A program made the position numbers and the translations under genes. 64,000 nt of DNA from Tanytarsus gracilentus (taxonomy: Eukaryota > Arthropoda > Insecta > Diptera > Chironomidae). Location: positions 4,858,501 to 4,922,500 of the forward strand of contig JAXRKN010000045.1 of assembly GCA_038502055.1 (NCBI GenBank), written 5' to 3'. The notes below the pieces were generated by a model. That model was not told where the DNA came from. It saw nothing but the letters and a program-made list of their open reading frames with translations, and did no database searches. Position 1 is the stretch's first letter; each line of letters opens with the position of its first letter. Of this stretch, positions 47,725 to 59,124 are shown one piece after another.

Positions 47725-50700
47725 AAGTTCCCATGAATAATTTGAGATAGACGACAAGGTGTCTAGCAATGTACGTAAAATATCTATCTTTAACTGATGT
47801 CCGCAAGGATAACAAATTTTTTAGGTAAAAATCCAGAACAATAAAAAAAGGTTCCAAAAAATGTATGTCTTGTCTTTTCACTGCAATTTATGCGAACAAA
47901 AGAGTGCGAGAGACTTAATTTATTGTGCAAGTTGAAGAAAGAACCTTACACGCCTTCCCAGAGATTTTTCGATTAGGACAGCGGAGATTTTTTAATAATA
48001 AAAAATTTCTTTTGAGAATGAAAGAAATTTCATTCAGTCTTTTTTTAATATCCAAGAATTGAACCACAATGCCAATAAATTTTATTTCTCTTGAATCTTT
48101 CACCTTTTAATTTTTAACACACATTACATTACATGGTGACCGATCGATCATCGTCGAGGGTGTGAAAGGAGAGAAAGAAATTCACCACCAAAGACGAATT
48201 TAATTTCACTCTGCAATTTTTTTATTGTGCGGAATTTGATGAGGATGTGATAAAAAACTATTTTGAAGAAGAAAGTTTGCAGAATGTCCAATTTTTGGTA
48301 TTTTATATAAAAAGTTAAGAAGAAGAAAACTAATTTTTCTTGACCATCTGCGTAATTTTTGCATGGACAATTAAATGCAAAATAACATTTTTTAAAATTA
48401 ATCAAGTCACTTTTAACAAATCAGGATCAATCATATATTTTTAAAATTAATTACCAAATAAATTTTAGGGAACACACAAAGCCATAATTTAGACTCAACT
48501 CCAATAACATTTAAAATTAATTAAGAATAAAAACTGCGCTTTAATCACCCACAATCAATTCGTTACCAATTTAATTTTTTTTTCGCATTTTGACGACTTT
48601 ATGAGATTTCTAAAGGACAAAAATTTATATCGATCGATTTCCCATTCAACATTAATTACAAAAGACTTTTTACTGTAATAGATACATAAATATCTTCTTC
48701 ACAGTCCATAGAGACGAGATTTTTTTTGGCAATAAATTCTTCAAGTGAAAGAAAAATGTCCTTTATGTGTTGCAAAAAAGGAGAGAAAAAGAAAGGAAGA
48801 AGAAGAAATGTCAACAAGGCACACACTGGGTCGAGATAAATTCTGTGAGATAATTTTATTCTTCTCCTTACGTGGTCAGGTTAAATTGTAAATATTTGCA
48901 CAAATAATGTATCGCTTACTCGAAAATGCTCTCTCGTAATTGTTGTGTGTGGGAAAATTAACGAATTGGGTTAGAACGAGAGCAGTGTGTGCACACTAGG
49001 GGTGTTTAGTGTTTGCTAATTTACTTCCTTTGCATCCGCCACCCCGCAGTGAACTAACTATCATCAACTACTGCTGTAAATTGCATAATTTTCCCAACAA
49101 TTGTTTGTTTTGTCAGTTTTTGCTCTCCCTGAAAATTAAATAAACTCGAGATGTATTTGCGAATATATTCTCAGGGACGATAAATTAATGTTGTTAAGCT
49201 AATGAGGTAATTTAAAATCGATAATTGCGTAGTTTTAAAGTTGAAACATTAAATTTAAATTTTTTACTTCACAGAAAAATTTTTTGCTTCACAAGAATTG
49301 CCAATCCCAATTATTTCTCTGGAATTAATTAATTATCAGCTAGTGATTAATTGATTGGATTTTAATTTATTGGAATTTTTATTCTGTAATTTAGATTGAA
49401 AAATTGCACTGTTTATAATAAAGTTCCATAAAAATTCTATAAACCAGTAAGTTTCTAATACCCTCATTTTATTCATACAAATTTTAATTTATTTCTCATA
49501 AAAATAAAAATCTAAAATTATTCTTCCAAAATTACCAACCACTCACAACCCCCATCTAAAATTTTCATCTCTTTCATTTTAATCAATTTCCTGAATAAAA
49601 ATTGCGCAGCAGTGAAAATCAATTTTCAAGTCATTTCTTTTCCTGCTGAATATTTATGTGCAAGGAAAACCCTCGACACTGCCTTTTCGCAGGCCTCTTT
49701 CGTATGCATTTGCGTGACGCTCTTTCCCCCTTTTTTCACCGCATCAGCAACAGCAGAAAACACACAATTTAAATGCCGCATAGAGAGGAGAAAATTTTTC
49801 ATTTCAAAGCACGAAGAGGAAAAAATGAGCAGCAGATACATTGTGGTCTTTTGTTTGTGGTCCCTGAAATGGCAATAATTCAATAATTCATTGAATGTGC
49901 TCATATCTCACTGTGTTGTCGTCATCGTCGTTCGACCCTCTTAATATGATTTTATGAATTGAAATTCGACTTTTTGTGGTTTTTCTCTCTCTCCCGATGA
50001 AAAATTTGTTTCTTTTGATTCCTCTCATGCTGATGTCATTTTTATCATAAGGGAAGATTTTTTGGGTTGTCAGATGATGAATTTTTTAACGGTCTTTTAA
50101 AATTTAAATTTAGTTCATTAATTTTTAATACTTTAACGTATTTTTTTAAAATTTACTTTAAAAATTCGTTAAATTAAAAATGATTAAATGTGGCAATTCA
50201 AAAGAGGCGATCTAAGCATGAGTGAGAAATGAAAAAGGGCGCATTTGATTCAATAAAATGCAAACGTTATCGCAGCAAATGTTAATGGCTTTTCTTCCTC
50301 TCTCTCAACTGCCATTTGTTTTCACTCGCTTTCCCTCACTCAAACATTTTATATTGTGTGAAGATGCTACAAAAAAATGTTGAGGGAAATGTGCCATCAA
50401 TAACAATAAAAACGACCCTACCCTTCGCCATTCCCTCCGAAAATAATAATTTTTATTCGAAGGTTTTTATACGCACTCAAATGTGTGCTGCCTGCATGCA
50501 GTTGCAACAACCTCAACATGATTTCGTGGTTTATTGAATTAAATCTCTATTTTTTTTTGAGGATGTGAGTGTGAGACAAAATGGTTGATTTTGGAATTTG
50601 TTTCACGCGGAAATTAAACTCGAATCAATCTTCGATTTTGACAAATGATGCACAGTGTGTGTGTGTTTGGAGATCCTAAATAAGTTTAATTGATAGATCA

Positions 50701-51731
50701 TTTTTTACCTTCTCGAGTCTCAGCTCAATAGTGATCCACTTTTCATGTCAAAACATCCTTTTTACAAACAATTAGTGATTGTTGATTATTTTTATAAAAA
50801 TAGAGAAGGTAAAACGGAAGTGCATGAAGAATATCTTTGTGTAACAATTGAAGTTGGAAGCATTGATAGAAAAAAAGTCATAAAATCGTAAACATTCTCT
50901 ATTGAATTAAATCATCAGAATTTAAGAAACTAATTGATCAATTTTAAATTAAATTAATTGTTGCACGAAAAAGAGGAAGAGAAGGCATCTTGGGCGTTCT
51001 TCCTGTGCGACTTGATGTCCATTGCAAAAAAATTCAATTGAGTTGATGAAATAAACTTTTTGGCACATTCCCATTATCGAGTTGTAGGAAGTTGCAATTT
51101 ATGTGAATTTGTTTTGTTAAAATATTTTTAATTTTTAAGAATGAAGAAGATGTTGAAATTTTTTTTGAGATTGCCCATTTAAAAAAAAATAAGATTTTTA
51201 TTTTGTTAATTTTTTACAAATTAAATCTTTTAAGTGCAAAAAATGAAGCTTTAATAAAATTTTATGTATTTAATTTAATTTCAAGGATTCGAACCTTTGT
51301 TCAATTTTTTTAAAGTTAAGCTTGAATTTAATTTTTTAATACTTTAATGCAAACGTAGATTAAAATTTTATTTTTAACTTAAGATTTAAATTTAAAAATC
51401 CTCAAATTTTAGAAAAGTTATTTTAAGTAAAAATCTTAAATAATTTACCATCATCCAAAACAAAGTGATCGAGCTCAAAAGTGAATTTAAACAATAAAGA
51501 GAGCAAAGAGGATTGAGAGAGTTGAAGAGGGAGGGTTGGTCTTTAGGATTTTTCTCTCTATTCTTTCATTTTATTCTCTACATTATAAAAATACATTGTA
51601 TAGAGGCTGGATAGGGGTTCGTTTGCAGAGAAAACCTCTCGATGTACGTGCGAACGGCAACAACAATGAGACAGAGAGTCTGCATTGAAAGTAAAGTCCT
51701 TAAAATAAGGGAAGCAAGGACTCACTCGAAC
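47725..51731. other. Intergenic DNA upstream of the huckebein-like gene
   Basis: The first 120 bases are the 3' UTR of the preceding gene. The rest has no supported coding exon. It includes CT-rich and GA-rich runs, a GT run near 50655, and one copy of the AGGTTCGAATCCT motif on the minus strand at 51284-51296. Developmental enhancers of the following gene are plausible here, but I see no specific evidence for them. Confidence 0.45.
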
Positions 51732-51765
51732 TCAGTTGACTTCGAGACTGCAAAGTGAAAGGATC
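51732..51765 (+). promoter_or_regulatory. Inr + DPE core promoter of the huckebein-like gene
   Basis: TCAGTT at 51732-51737 (A at 51734 as +1) is followed by GGATC at 51761-51765, exactly +28 to +32, matching the DPE consensus RGWYV. No good TATA box is seen at -30. The 5' UTR would be 88 nt. Inr/DPE promoters are typical of fly developmental regulators. Confidence 0.6.
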
Positions 51766-51821
51766 AAAAAATTCTCCTTAGTTTTTTTCGTTTTTAAAAA
51801 TTTAATTTTGTGCACAAAAAA

Positions 51822-52487
51822 ATGGCGAAAGTATCGCAACCACCACAAACCTATTCGAGAACAATTTTTAGACCATGGGATACTTCAGTGAAATCTAATC
51901 AAGTGGAAAAATTATCTCAAAGTGCCTCGACGAGTAGAAATTTATTAAAATCGCTTAAGAAAGAAGAAGAAGAAGCGATGACACAAGCAATGCAATCCAT
52001 GCTAATGCCAATGATGCCTCCATCCGACTACATTTACATGCCCCCAACACCACCCGCCGACTTCCTTCCAATGGCGCCATTCGATGCATACTCAATGAGT
52101 TTTATGGAACAAGAATATGCTCGAGTTATGGCCGAGGAAGCGCGTGCAAAAATGATGAGTACAAAAAAGCAGCGACCTAAAAAGTTCAAATGTCCGCACT
52201 GTGATGTTGCAAGATTCTCAAATAATGGTCAATTAAAATCGCACATTCGAACGCACACTGGTGAGCGACCATTCAGATGTGATGCGTGCGAAAAAACTTT
52301 TACCCGCAATGAGGAGCTTACGCGACACAAGAGGATACACTCAGGCCTTAGACCGTTCAGTTGCCCGACATGCCAAAAGAAATTCGGCCGACGCGATCAT
52401 CTTAAAAAACACATGAAGACTCACATGGCTCAAGAACGATTTAGCACCGTCCTACTTCCCGTCTATCCTTATCTCTATGGATATTAA
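51822..52487 (+). CDS. hkb: Huckebein-like C2H2 zinc-finger repressor
   Basis: A single exon encodes about 221 residues from the ATG at 51822 (context AAAAAATGG). Huckebein is a gap-type repressor at the embryo poles and in neuroblasts. The N-terminus holds FRPW (residues 16-19), the Groucho-recruiting motif known in Huckebein. A Met/Pro/Asp-rich linker leads to three fingers at residues 124-201: CPHC...H...H, CDAC...H...H, CPTC...H...H. They carry the Sp/Hkb-type helices RNEELTRHKRIHSG and GRRDHLKKHMKTH. Fingers 2 and 3 have the normal C-x2-C-x12-H-x3-H spacing; finger 1 has 13 residues between Cys2 and His1. The protein is compact and the C-terminus (LLPVYPYLYGY) is short and aromatic. A related Sp/Egr-type gene is less likely because of FRPW. 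AATAAA is at 52579-52584. Confidence 0.85.
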   Translation: MAKVSQPPQTYSRTIFRPWDTSVKSNQVEKLSQSASTSRNLLKSLKKEEEEAMTQAMQSMLMPMMPPSDYIYMPPTPPADFLPMAPFDAYSMSFMEQEYARVMAEEARAKMMSTKKQRPKKFKCPHCDVARFSNNGQLKSHIRTHTGERPFRCDACEKTFTRNEELTRHKRIHSGLRPFSCPTCQKKFGRRDHLKKHMKTHMAQERFSTVLLPVYPYLYGY

Positions 52488-55400
52488 AAAGTTTAAACAA
52501 AATTTTAGAGTTAAGAAAATATTTTTGATAAAATTTTACAACGACAAAATTAGAAATTTTAAGGAAAATTTATCTAAGAATAAAAAGAAAATATTTTTGT
52601 AAAATTAAATTTTATTGATTTTTATTTTGTTGAAATTTCAGGAAAAAAAATTTTATTTCAAAACGTTAAGCAGATTATTAGAGATTATTAGGATTTGAAC
52701 CCATTTGTGAATTTTTAATTTCAACTTTCCAAACTTGTACATTTGATTTATTCACAAAATATTTAACATTTAAATTAATTTTTAGATCGTTAAAATGAAT
52801 TAACAATTTTGAAAGTTCTGAGAGTTTAATTAATTTTTATTTTCATCAAACATTTAGAAAAACCAAAAAAAATCTGAGTAGGTAATTTAAAATTCCTTTG
52901 AAATATTTATTAAAATATTAATATTTTTCATTAAATAATTAAAGTAAATCCAAAGAATTTTATCAAAGAGGCGTGGTCTGATTCTCATTCACGCACAATT
53001 ATTGAAACACAGAAAGCAGCAGCTTCATCCCTTCATGCAGTGCATTAAAATTATACGACGTCCATTCTTTTCTCCCTCCTGAAAACATCAACTATGTTAA
53101 AGTGTGCATTTGCTGCCATTGAATTTTTTCTATATCGATCGCATGTTGAGTCGAACACGAGCGGCGCGTGAAGATTTTTCTTTTTATTAATTTCTCGAAG
53201 TGTTGGCGAAGATTTCAAAAAACATCTGCGCCGATTCTTAGAAATTTCGATTGTCAACCACAAGACTTTGAAAGCCATTGAATTGCGGCTTTTGTGGCAT
53301 TTTCGAGGGTTTTTCAATCAAATTGATGGTCATGGACAATGGGAAAAGAAAAACTTCTTCAAACTCAACAAAAGCCAATAAATTTCACAAAATTTTGATC
53401 GATTTGCGCGCAACTTTTGTGAATCGATCAAATTTGAATTGACTTTTAATTGCAATCGTAAGTGCCTTCAATTCACAATTGCGCAAAAAAATGTCACAAA
53501 AAATCCTCGACAAGATTGATCGACAAAAATATTTTTTTGGGTTGAAAATTTTACCCAAAAAAATTGTGAAGGGACCGCGTGATGACACAAAAGGAAGACA
53601 ACAGTTTTTGTACAATGGGATGTTTCGCTTTGTATCAAAAAATGTTTAAAGAATTTCACCATAAAAAATAAATCAAATACTTTACTCAAAAAAAAGGCAT
53701 CGCGTCCTTTTTCCTTTTGTCATTTCATTAATGTGATATTAAAGGATCTTCGAGGTGTGTCTTGAAACTCGATCAATTTTTATATCGAGAAATAAAAAAT
53801 TGATCGCTCGCCGCGTGTTTTCAATTTGTCGTCGCTGCCGGCAGCTTTGAGAAATTTTGATTGATGAAATTTTCAAAAAAAATTGTTTTGTGAAGAAAAT
53901 TTAAAATTTTCTGCATATGCGAGAAGTTCTATGGAAATAATCGCAATTGTCATCAAGTGTTAAAAGTGTAAAATTTTTATTTACCTACACATAAACTGTA
54001 TGCCCTATTATGCCATTGTCCACAGCTACTTTCTCATTCACATTTCAATGAGCCGAAAGAAATCCTATTTAGAGATTTTTTTTCAAAGAACATTTGCAGC
54101 TTTGAAATTTTCGGTTTTCAATTATTTGAATAAACTCGAGTAAGTTTCGGAGTTAAGTGAAAATAACGAATAATTCAGGCTTAAAGGGAATTAAATGAAA
54201 ATTCTTGTTTCCATTGGATTTAAACTTTAAAGTTGATTTTTAACGATGAATTAGAATAAAATAAATTGAATCTTGGAAATTTACTAAAATTTTACTCAAA
54301 ACTTTTTTCTAAATTTATGCAAAATAAATTTTTATACTAAAAGTAAAAGGTTCGAATCCTAAAAATGTAAAATTATTTAATTCCACAAACGTAAAACCAT
54401 AATTCCTCATTGACTTCCTATCGCCTCATCTCCTCCTGCTCGCCATTCTCCATTGAGGTGTTAACATAACATGTTAATAAGCATTCAAAACACACATGCT
54501 ACGAGAGGTGTTAAGAGGATTAAAAGGACATTGTAATCCATTGATCTGTTTAATTTTCTTCATCGGCAACACATTGTAGCACTTCAGAGAGGTAAAAGAA
54601 GTTTTCATTCAAGAGATCCTTGAGGTTAATCATAATCCGATTTGTTATTTCCATTCATATTGTGCTCGGCACAGATTTCCACTTAACTTTAAACATTCAC
54701 ATACAAAATTCATTCATTCACTTAATTAGTTCCATGGTGATGGAATTCTTTAAAATGACATTTTCATTAGCTCATTTATGTTGGAGCAGTAAATCGGAAT
54801 TTGTTGCGCCTCCAAGAAAAAGGATGCTCACAAGAAATTTTCATGCTTCAATTCGCGTCCAAACAACAAACAATTTTTTTCAACGATCATTAAAATCTCT
54901 CAATAAAGAAATACATAAAAACTGAAAAGGTGTTGGCATATCGAATTCAAGTTGAAACCATAAATTTAACCTTTCGCCCATCCCAGACTATTTGGCACTC
55001 ACACAGAAGGGACTGTATTGAGTGCATTGTTGAAAGGAATTATAAATGATATTTCTGCACAGAACAATAACTGTCAATGCGATCATCGAAATCGACTTTT
55101 AGAGAGAATTTTATTTTTCACCGCAAATTTGGAATGTTCTTGGATGGGAAAATTATTTAGAAATTTTGATTTTGCAAAATTATTTTTAGAGTTTTTTGAG
55201 AGTTGAACCAACAATATTCGTGTTAAACTTAAATAATTTTAAGCAAGTTGAAAAGTTTGATAAAAAATAAGTTCTGAAGAAGGTTCGAATCCTAGATTTA
55301 AAACAAAAAATATCATAAAGTTTAATTAATTTCATTAATTTTTTTTATTTAATTTTTGCTGCTTTCGGAAAATAAAAAAAAATAAAACCGATCAAAATGA

Positions 55401-56086
55401 CGACAAGTCAATTTATTGACTCTCAAAAGGAGCCGAAACAAATCTTCTTCTGTCTTCACTTTTCATTGTTCTCGTTCCATTATTGGCCATATAAGAAAGA
55501 CAAAAAAAATAAAGAAAATTTTTGCTCAACTTCATGACGATGATGATGATTGCTGAAAAGAAGTTAAAAAGGAGTTTTCTTTTGTTCTTGTGAATGAAAG
55601 AAGGAGATGTGAAATATGGGTAGCAACTTAAGTGAAAGATTTTATGATGTTTATTTGTGATGTTCCCGCAGCTATTTTTGCACTCAATGCATTAGACCAT
55701 TTGACAAATGAATCTAAAAGAGATGTTTCAAAAGCCGCAAAAATAAATAAATTTTTACTGCTCATTTTTATTTGGAACTGAGGATCGTCTACTTGTCTAG
55801 TGACTCTTAAGGATTTTTATGTTTTTAGGTGAGAAACAATTAATTATCGAGTAGGAATCTACAAAACATGCCGACGGTACATAAATATAAATAAAATGTT
55901 GGTCAGTAAGGACATTTTTGTGTTTTTTATGACTTTTACATCAGAAAATGCCGATTTTAAGAGATTTTTTTTATGAAAATATAAAAAGTGTAAAAAAGTT
56001 TTTAAATTTTAAAAAGTGTGTAAACGTAAAATTTGGATTTAAAAAAATTGATTCTATATTTAAAAATATTTTACACAATTAATTAA
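52488..56086. other. Intergenic DNA
   Basis: The huckebein-like 3' UTR ends near 52600. The rest is AT-rich without a supported gene. Copies of the AGGTTCGAATCCT motif lie at 54348-54360 and 55281-55293, and a variant on the minus strand at 52690-52702. Confidence 0.5.
54348..54360 (+). repeat. AGGTTCGAATCCT dispersed 13-mer (B-box / T-arm look-alike)
   Basis: Exact copies lie on the + strand at 54348, 55281 and 62679, and on the minus strand at 31186-31198, 43048-43060 and 51284-51296. One-base variants are at 16841 and 21552 (GGTTCGATTCCT), 16773 (one inserted T) and 52690 (minus strand). The motif is a tRNA T-arm: stem AGG/CCT with loop TTCGAAT. It is followed by A-rich DNA in most copies. 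No A-box is seen upstream, so these are not tRNA genes. Confidence 0.7.
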
Positions 56087-56868
56087 AAACAAGATGGGTC
56101 TGCAAACGGCGTTGCCATTTCCAATAGCTCCGCATAGATTAGTACCCTACTCCGTTGGCACTTTTGGTTAATCATGAAGGACATCCTTCAAAAATCATCA
56201 ATGCCAATCGATTCCTGATGCAATGACGAGTTCAACGACATACATGAAGCCATTGTTCTGAAAAATGGACATTAGTGGCACTCCTGGCCGTCCATGATGG
56301 ACACTCCTCAAAAATCGTCAATGTCAATCGATTCCTGATGCAATGACGAGTTCAACGACATACATGAAGCCATAGTTCTGAAAAATGAACATTAGTGGCA
56401 CTCATGGCCGACCATGATGGACATTCCTCAAAAATCGTCAATGTCAATCGATTCCTGATGCAATGACGAGTTCAACGATACCCATGAAGCCATATAAGAG
56501 AAAATTTGTATGAAAAAGGACATTTTTGCACTCAGGGACGGTCCTTCGAGGGTCGTACCTCAAAACAAAATACTTCTTGCACAACTAGAACCAAAACCCG
56601 ATCTTTAGCCACAAACCCGAATCAAATCCAACCAGCCGTTCTTGAGATATGCCGCCCACTAAGATCGTAAGAAAGTAAGATGACTTAAATGGCTCTAACT
56701 CCTCGTAGGAGCAACCGATTTCAAATTTGTTTTCGCCAGTTTGTAGGGTTTGGCTAGGCCTATCATTTGAGTATATGTTTTGGTATTGCACAATGTAATG
56801 TCTTGGCACTAGGGGCTGAAAACTGGTTTTGGAGAAATCCAAAATTAATATATAGCGGAGCTATAATA
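56087..56868 (+). mobile_element. Longer copy of the dispersed repeat, with internal 120-bp tandem repeats
   Basis: It starts AAAACAAGATGGGTCTGCAA and ends ATTAATATATAGCGGAGCTA plus TAAT, like the decayed copy at 34731-35181. The 5' part contains AATAGCTCCGC, which is inverted relative to the terminal GCGGAGCTATA, giving subterminal inverted repeats. The last 15 bases include a hairpin, TATAGC-GGA-GCTATA. The middle carries three tandem units. The 3' part has a stretch like those in other arthropod repeats (GGCTCTAACTCCTCGTAGGA). A minus-strand frame of 85 codons (56842-56585) is not similar to any protein I know. It is a non-autonomous DNA element; class uncertain. Confidence 0.65.
56180..56500. 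repeat. 120-bp tandem repeat, about 2.7 units
   Basis: ATCGATTCCTGATGCAATGA recurs with a period of exactly 120 bp (the CGATTCCTGATG blocks end at 56220, 56340 and 56460), followed each time by CGAGTTCAACGA and CATGAAGCCAT. Units differ by a few substitutions. It lies inside the dispersed repeat. Confidence 0.9.
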
Positions 56869-57657
56869 TTATACGAATATATCCATAAACATAATTTTAT
56901 TAGGTATGATTTTCAATTTTTATCTTCCACAATTAATTATGATTTATTTTGGGATGTCGCACCGGTAGTTTACAGAGGTTTGAGAACCGTTTAGCAAACA
57001 CAAATGTTTGAGAATCACGTTAAAAAAATAGAAAAAATCTTATTGGAATTTTAATTCTGTTCAAAATAGCTCAGAATAAATAAAAATCTCATGTATAAAA
57101 CGTTTTCTAACTTTTCATGTTCAATAATTTTCAAATCTCTGATTTATATTTAAAATTAAATCTAACAATTTTAAGTTTATTAAATTTATTCAAAAATTTA
57201 AAGTAATATTTTAAGAATTAAAATGGACTTAAAAAATTTTACCACATTTGCATTTGATGCCTAAAGATTTACCACCATATCACTCTTTACATCCTTAACT
57301 CACCATCTCTCTTTTTACTCGTTCCTATCATCATCAACCGACTATATTGGATTAATTTAATTGAGGAGAAAGAGGATTGAAAATCACTTCGAAACTTTTA
57401 TATCTTCTCTTCATCCCTACAGCATAAGCATAAACTTTTATAACACTATGTGAAACTTTACTTCCACACAATTAACGACATTTTAAAGGAGATTAAAATA
57501 TTTCACTGATATAACAATGGTGTGATGATGATAGGATAAAAAATTAAGAGTTTTTTATTTTGCGGTTGAAAACGATAATTTTAATTATAATTTTCTACAG
57601 TTTAAGATTTTCTGTAAAATATTTTTTTTATTGAATCTCTCAAGTAGTTCAAATTTT

Positions 57658-59124
57658 TTACACAGCATAATTAAGCCATTTATTAAGTTTCTGGTAGTGT
57701 TGCTTCACTCCATAGATTTGCGTGTATGGTGAAACTTTAATTACATCAAACTCCAACGGTTTAATATCGAAAGTTTTCTCACCACGTTCATTCGACAGCT
57801 GGTAGAAAAATCCCAAACGATTAACGAGAATTTTGTCTCTGCTCAGTGTCTTAATGTCACTAATTGAATTATTTCCAACGAAGATTTTTCCGGTGAAATT
57901 TTTAATTCTCTCATTATCAATGTCCAAAAGAGTTTCAACATCATTAAAATGTCCATGATAATTGTTGTCGTCACTTCGAAGAATTATGTGCTCGTACTTG
58001 TAGTAATTTTGTGATTTTTCATCGAAGTGTACGTGATCGGATGGAATAATTATTCGAAGAGGCAGTGTCGTGTTGTCGGTTGCATTCAGTGACAATGGAC
58101 TCAAGTTGTTTGCATTATCAATTAAATCATTGATATTTTCTATGTCTTCGTCATCGTTAAGTAAAAGTTTTGTTGAAGTTGCCTCCAGCATTTCGATAGC
58201 TTCAGTGGTTGACGTCCATGATGTTGTTGATTCAATTTCATCTGAATTATTTTCGGTTTCAGTTGTGCCAAGTTGAAATGACATTGCTGCTATAATTTCA
58301 TCGAGACGATTTGTATAAAATTCTGAAGCAGGACAGCCGCAAGGGAGATCAACGAGGGTACTTAAGATGCCGGCTTTCACGTACGGTTGTTCAGCGGAAC
58401 TGAGTTGATCAAAATATTAATAAATAATTAAATCAGAATTTTCAATTACCTGTAAGGTGGAACAATAATGTAAGCGAGCTTGCCTAAAATACAATAATTA
58501 AAAAATTTGACTTTTTATATCCAAAATTACTCACCACATTGATCAACAATGTACACATGAAGTTCATCAAAATCAATCACAAAGCCAAGATCCGGAAATT
58601 CTCTTTCATCGATCGCAATCAAATCCGATGGAAAATCTCCTTTATCAATAATTTCATTCACAAGTTCGCTTGATTGGTCCATCGTCAAGACGATAAATCG
58701 ATGATCGGAAAATATTGAAGGAGCTTGCGAAAATCTTTTGGCCAATTTGAGAAAACTAAGTGAAAAATTTTTAATTAATTTAATTTATTAAAAAGATTTT
58801 TATAACTCACTAAATTAATTCTTTTTCATTTTCAGTAAAATTGACCTTGAAGAAGACAAGAACCAAATTTTCAAGCTCATAACTTTGAAGAATTTGAGTG
58901 ACATTCGTTTCACTGCACGTCACGCCATCATCAGAATTTTCATCTTCAAAAGAATTTAAATCCTTTTTTGTTGTCGATTCTTCATGTGCATTCTCGAAAT
59001 AATCACCCGACGCCTCGTAGTCAGCATCTCTCAACTTCTTTTTACCAATATTTCTACTTTCAACCACTAATTGGCCTAAAATAGCACTAATTAACATGAA
59101 TAACGCGACTTTAATCATCAGCAT
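57658..59124 (-). CDS. Secreted protein with a selenoprotein P N-terminal-like (thioredoxin-fold) domain
   Basis: Four minus-strand exons (59124-58811, 58755-58535, 58483-58450, 58399-57658) join in phases 2, 1 and 2 to about 436 residues; exon 3 is only 34 nt. The signal peptide is near residues 1-18 (MLMIKVALFMLISAILGQ). An acidic linker precedes a thioredoxin-like region at about residues 70-205. There, LVLVFFKVNFTENEKEL, then HRFIVLTMDQ, then LHVYIVDQCGKLAYIIVPPY, then YVKAGIL and CGCP follow the order of the SelP N-terminal domain (short CG-containing strand, PFSF-like turn, C-x-C/CGxC end). The active-site U/C-x-x-C expected after the first strand is replaced by residues without cysteine. 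The C-terminal 230 residues are Thr/Asn/Asp-rich with NxS/T sites and then a conserved-looking block, YTQIYGVKQHYQKLNKWL. There is no SECIS or UGA readthrough evidence. Gene structure is firm; family is tentative. Confidence 0.6.

Noticed and set aside
51810..51821. Upstream extension of the huckebein-like frame (GTG at 51810)
   Set aside because: The first ATG is at 51822 with a good context; GTG is not a likely eukaryotic start.
56585..56842. 85-codon minus-strand frame in the dispersed repeat
   Set aside because: It resembles no transposase or known protein and lies in a non-autonomous element. It is probably a chance frame.
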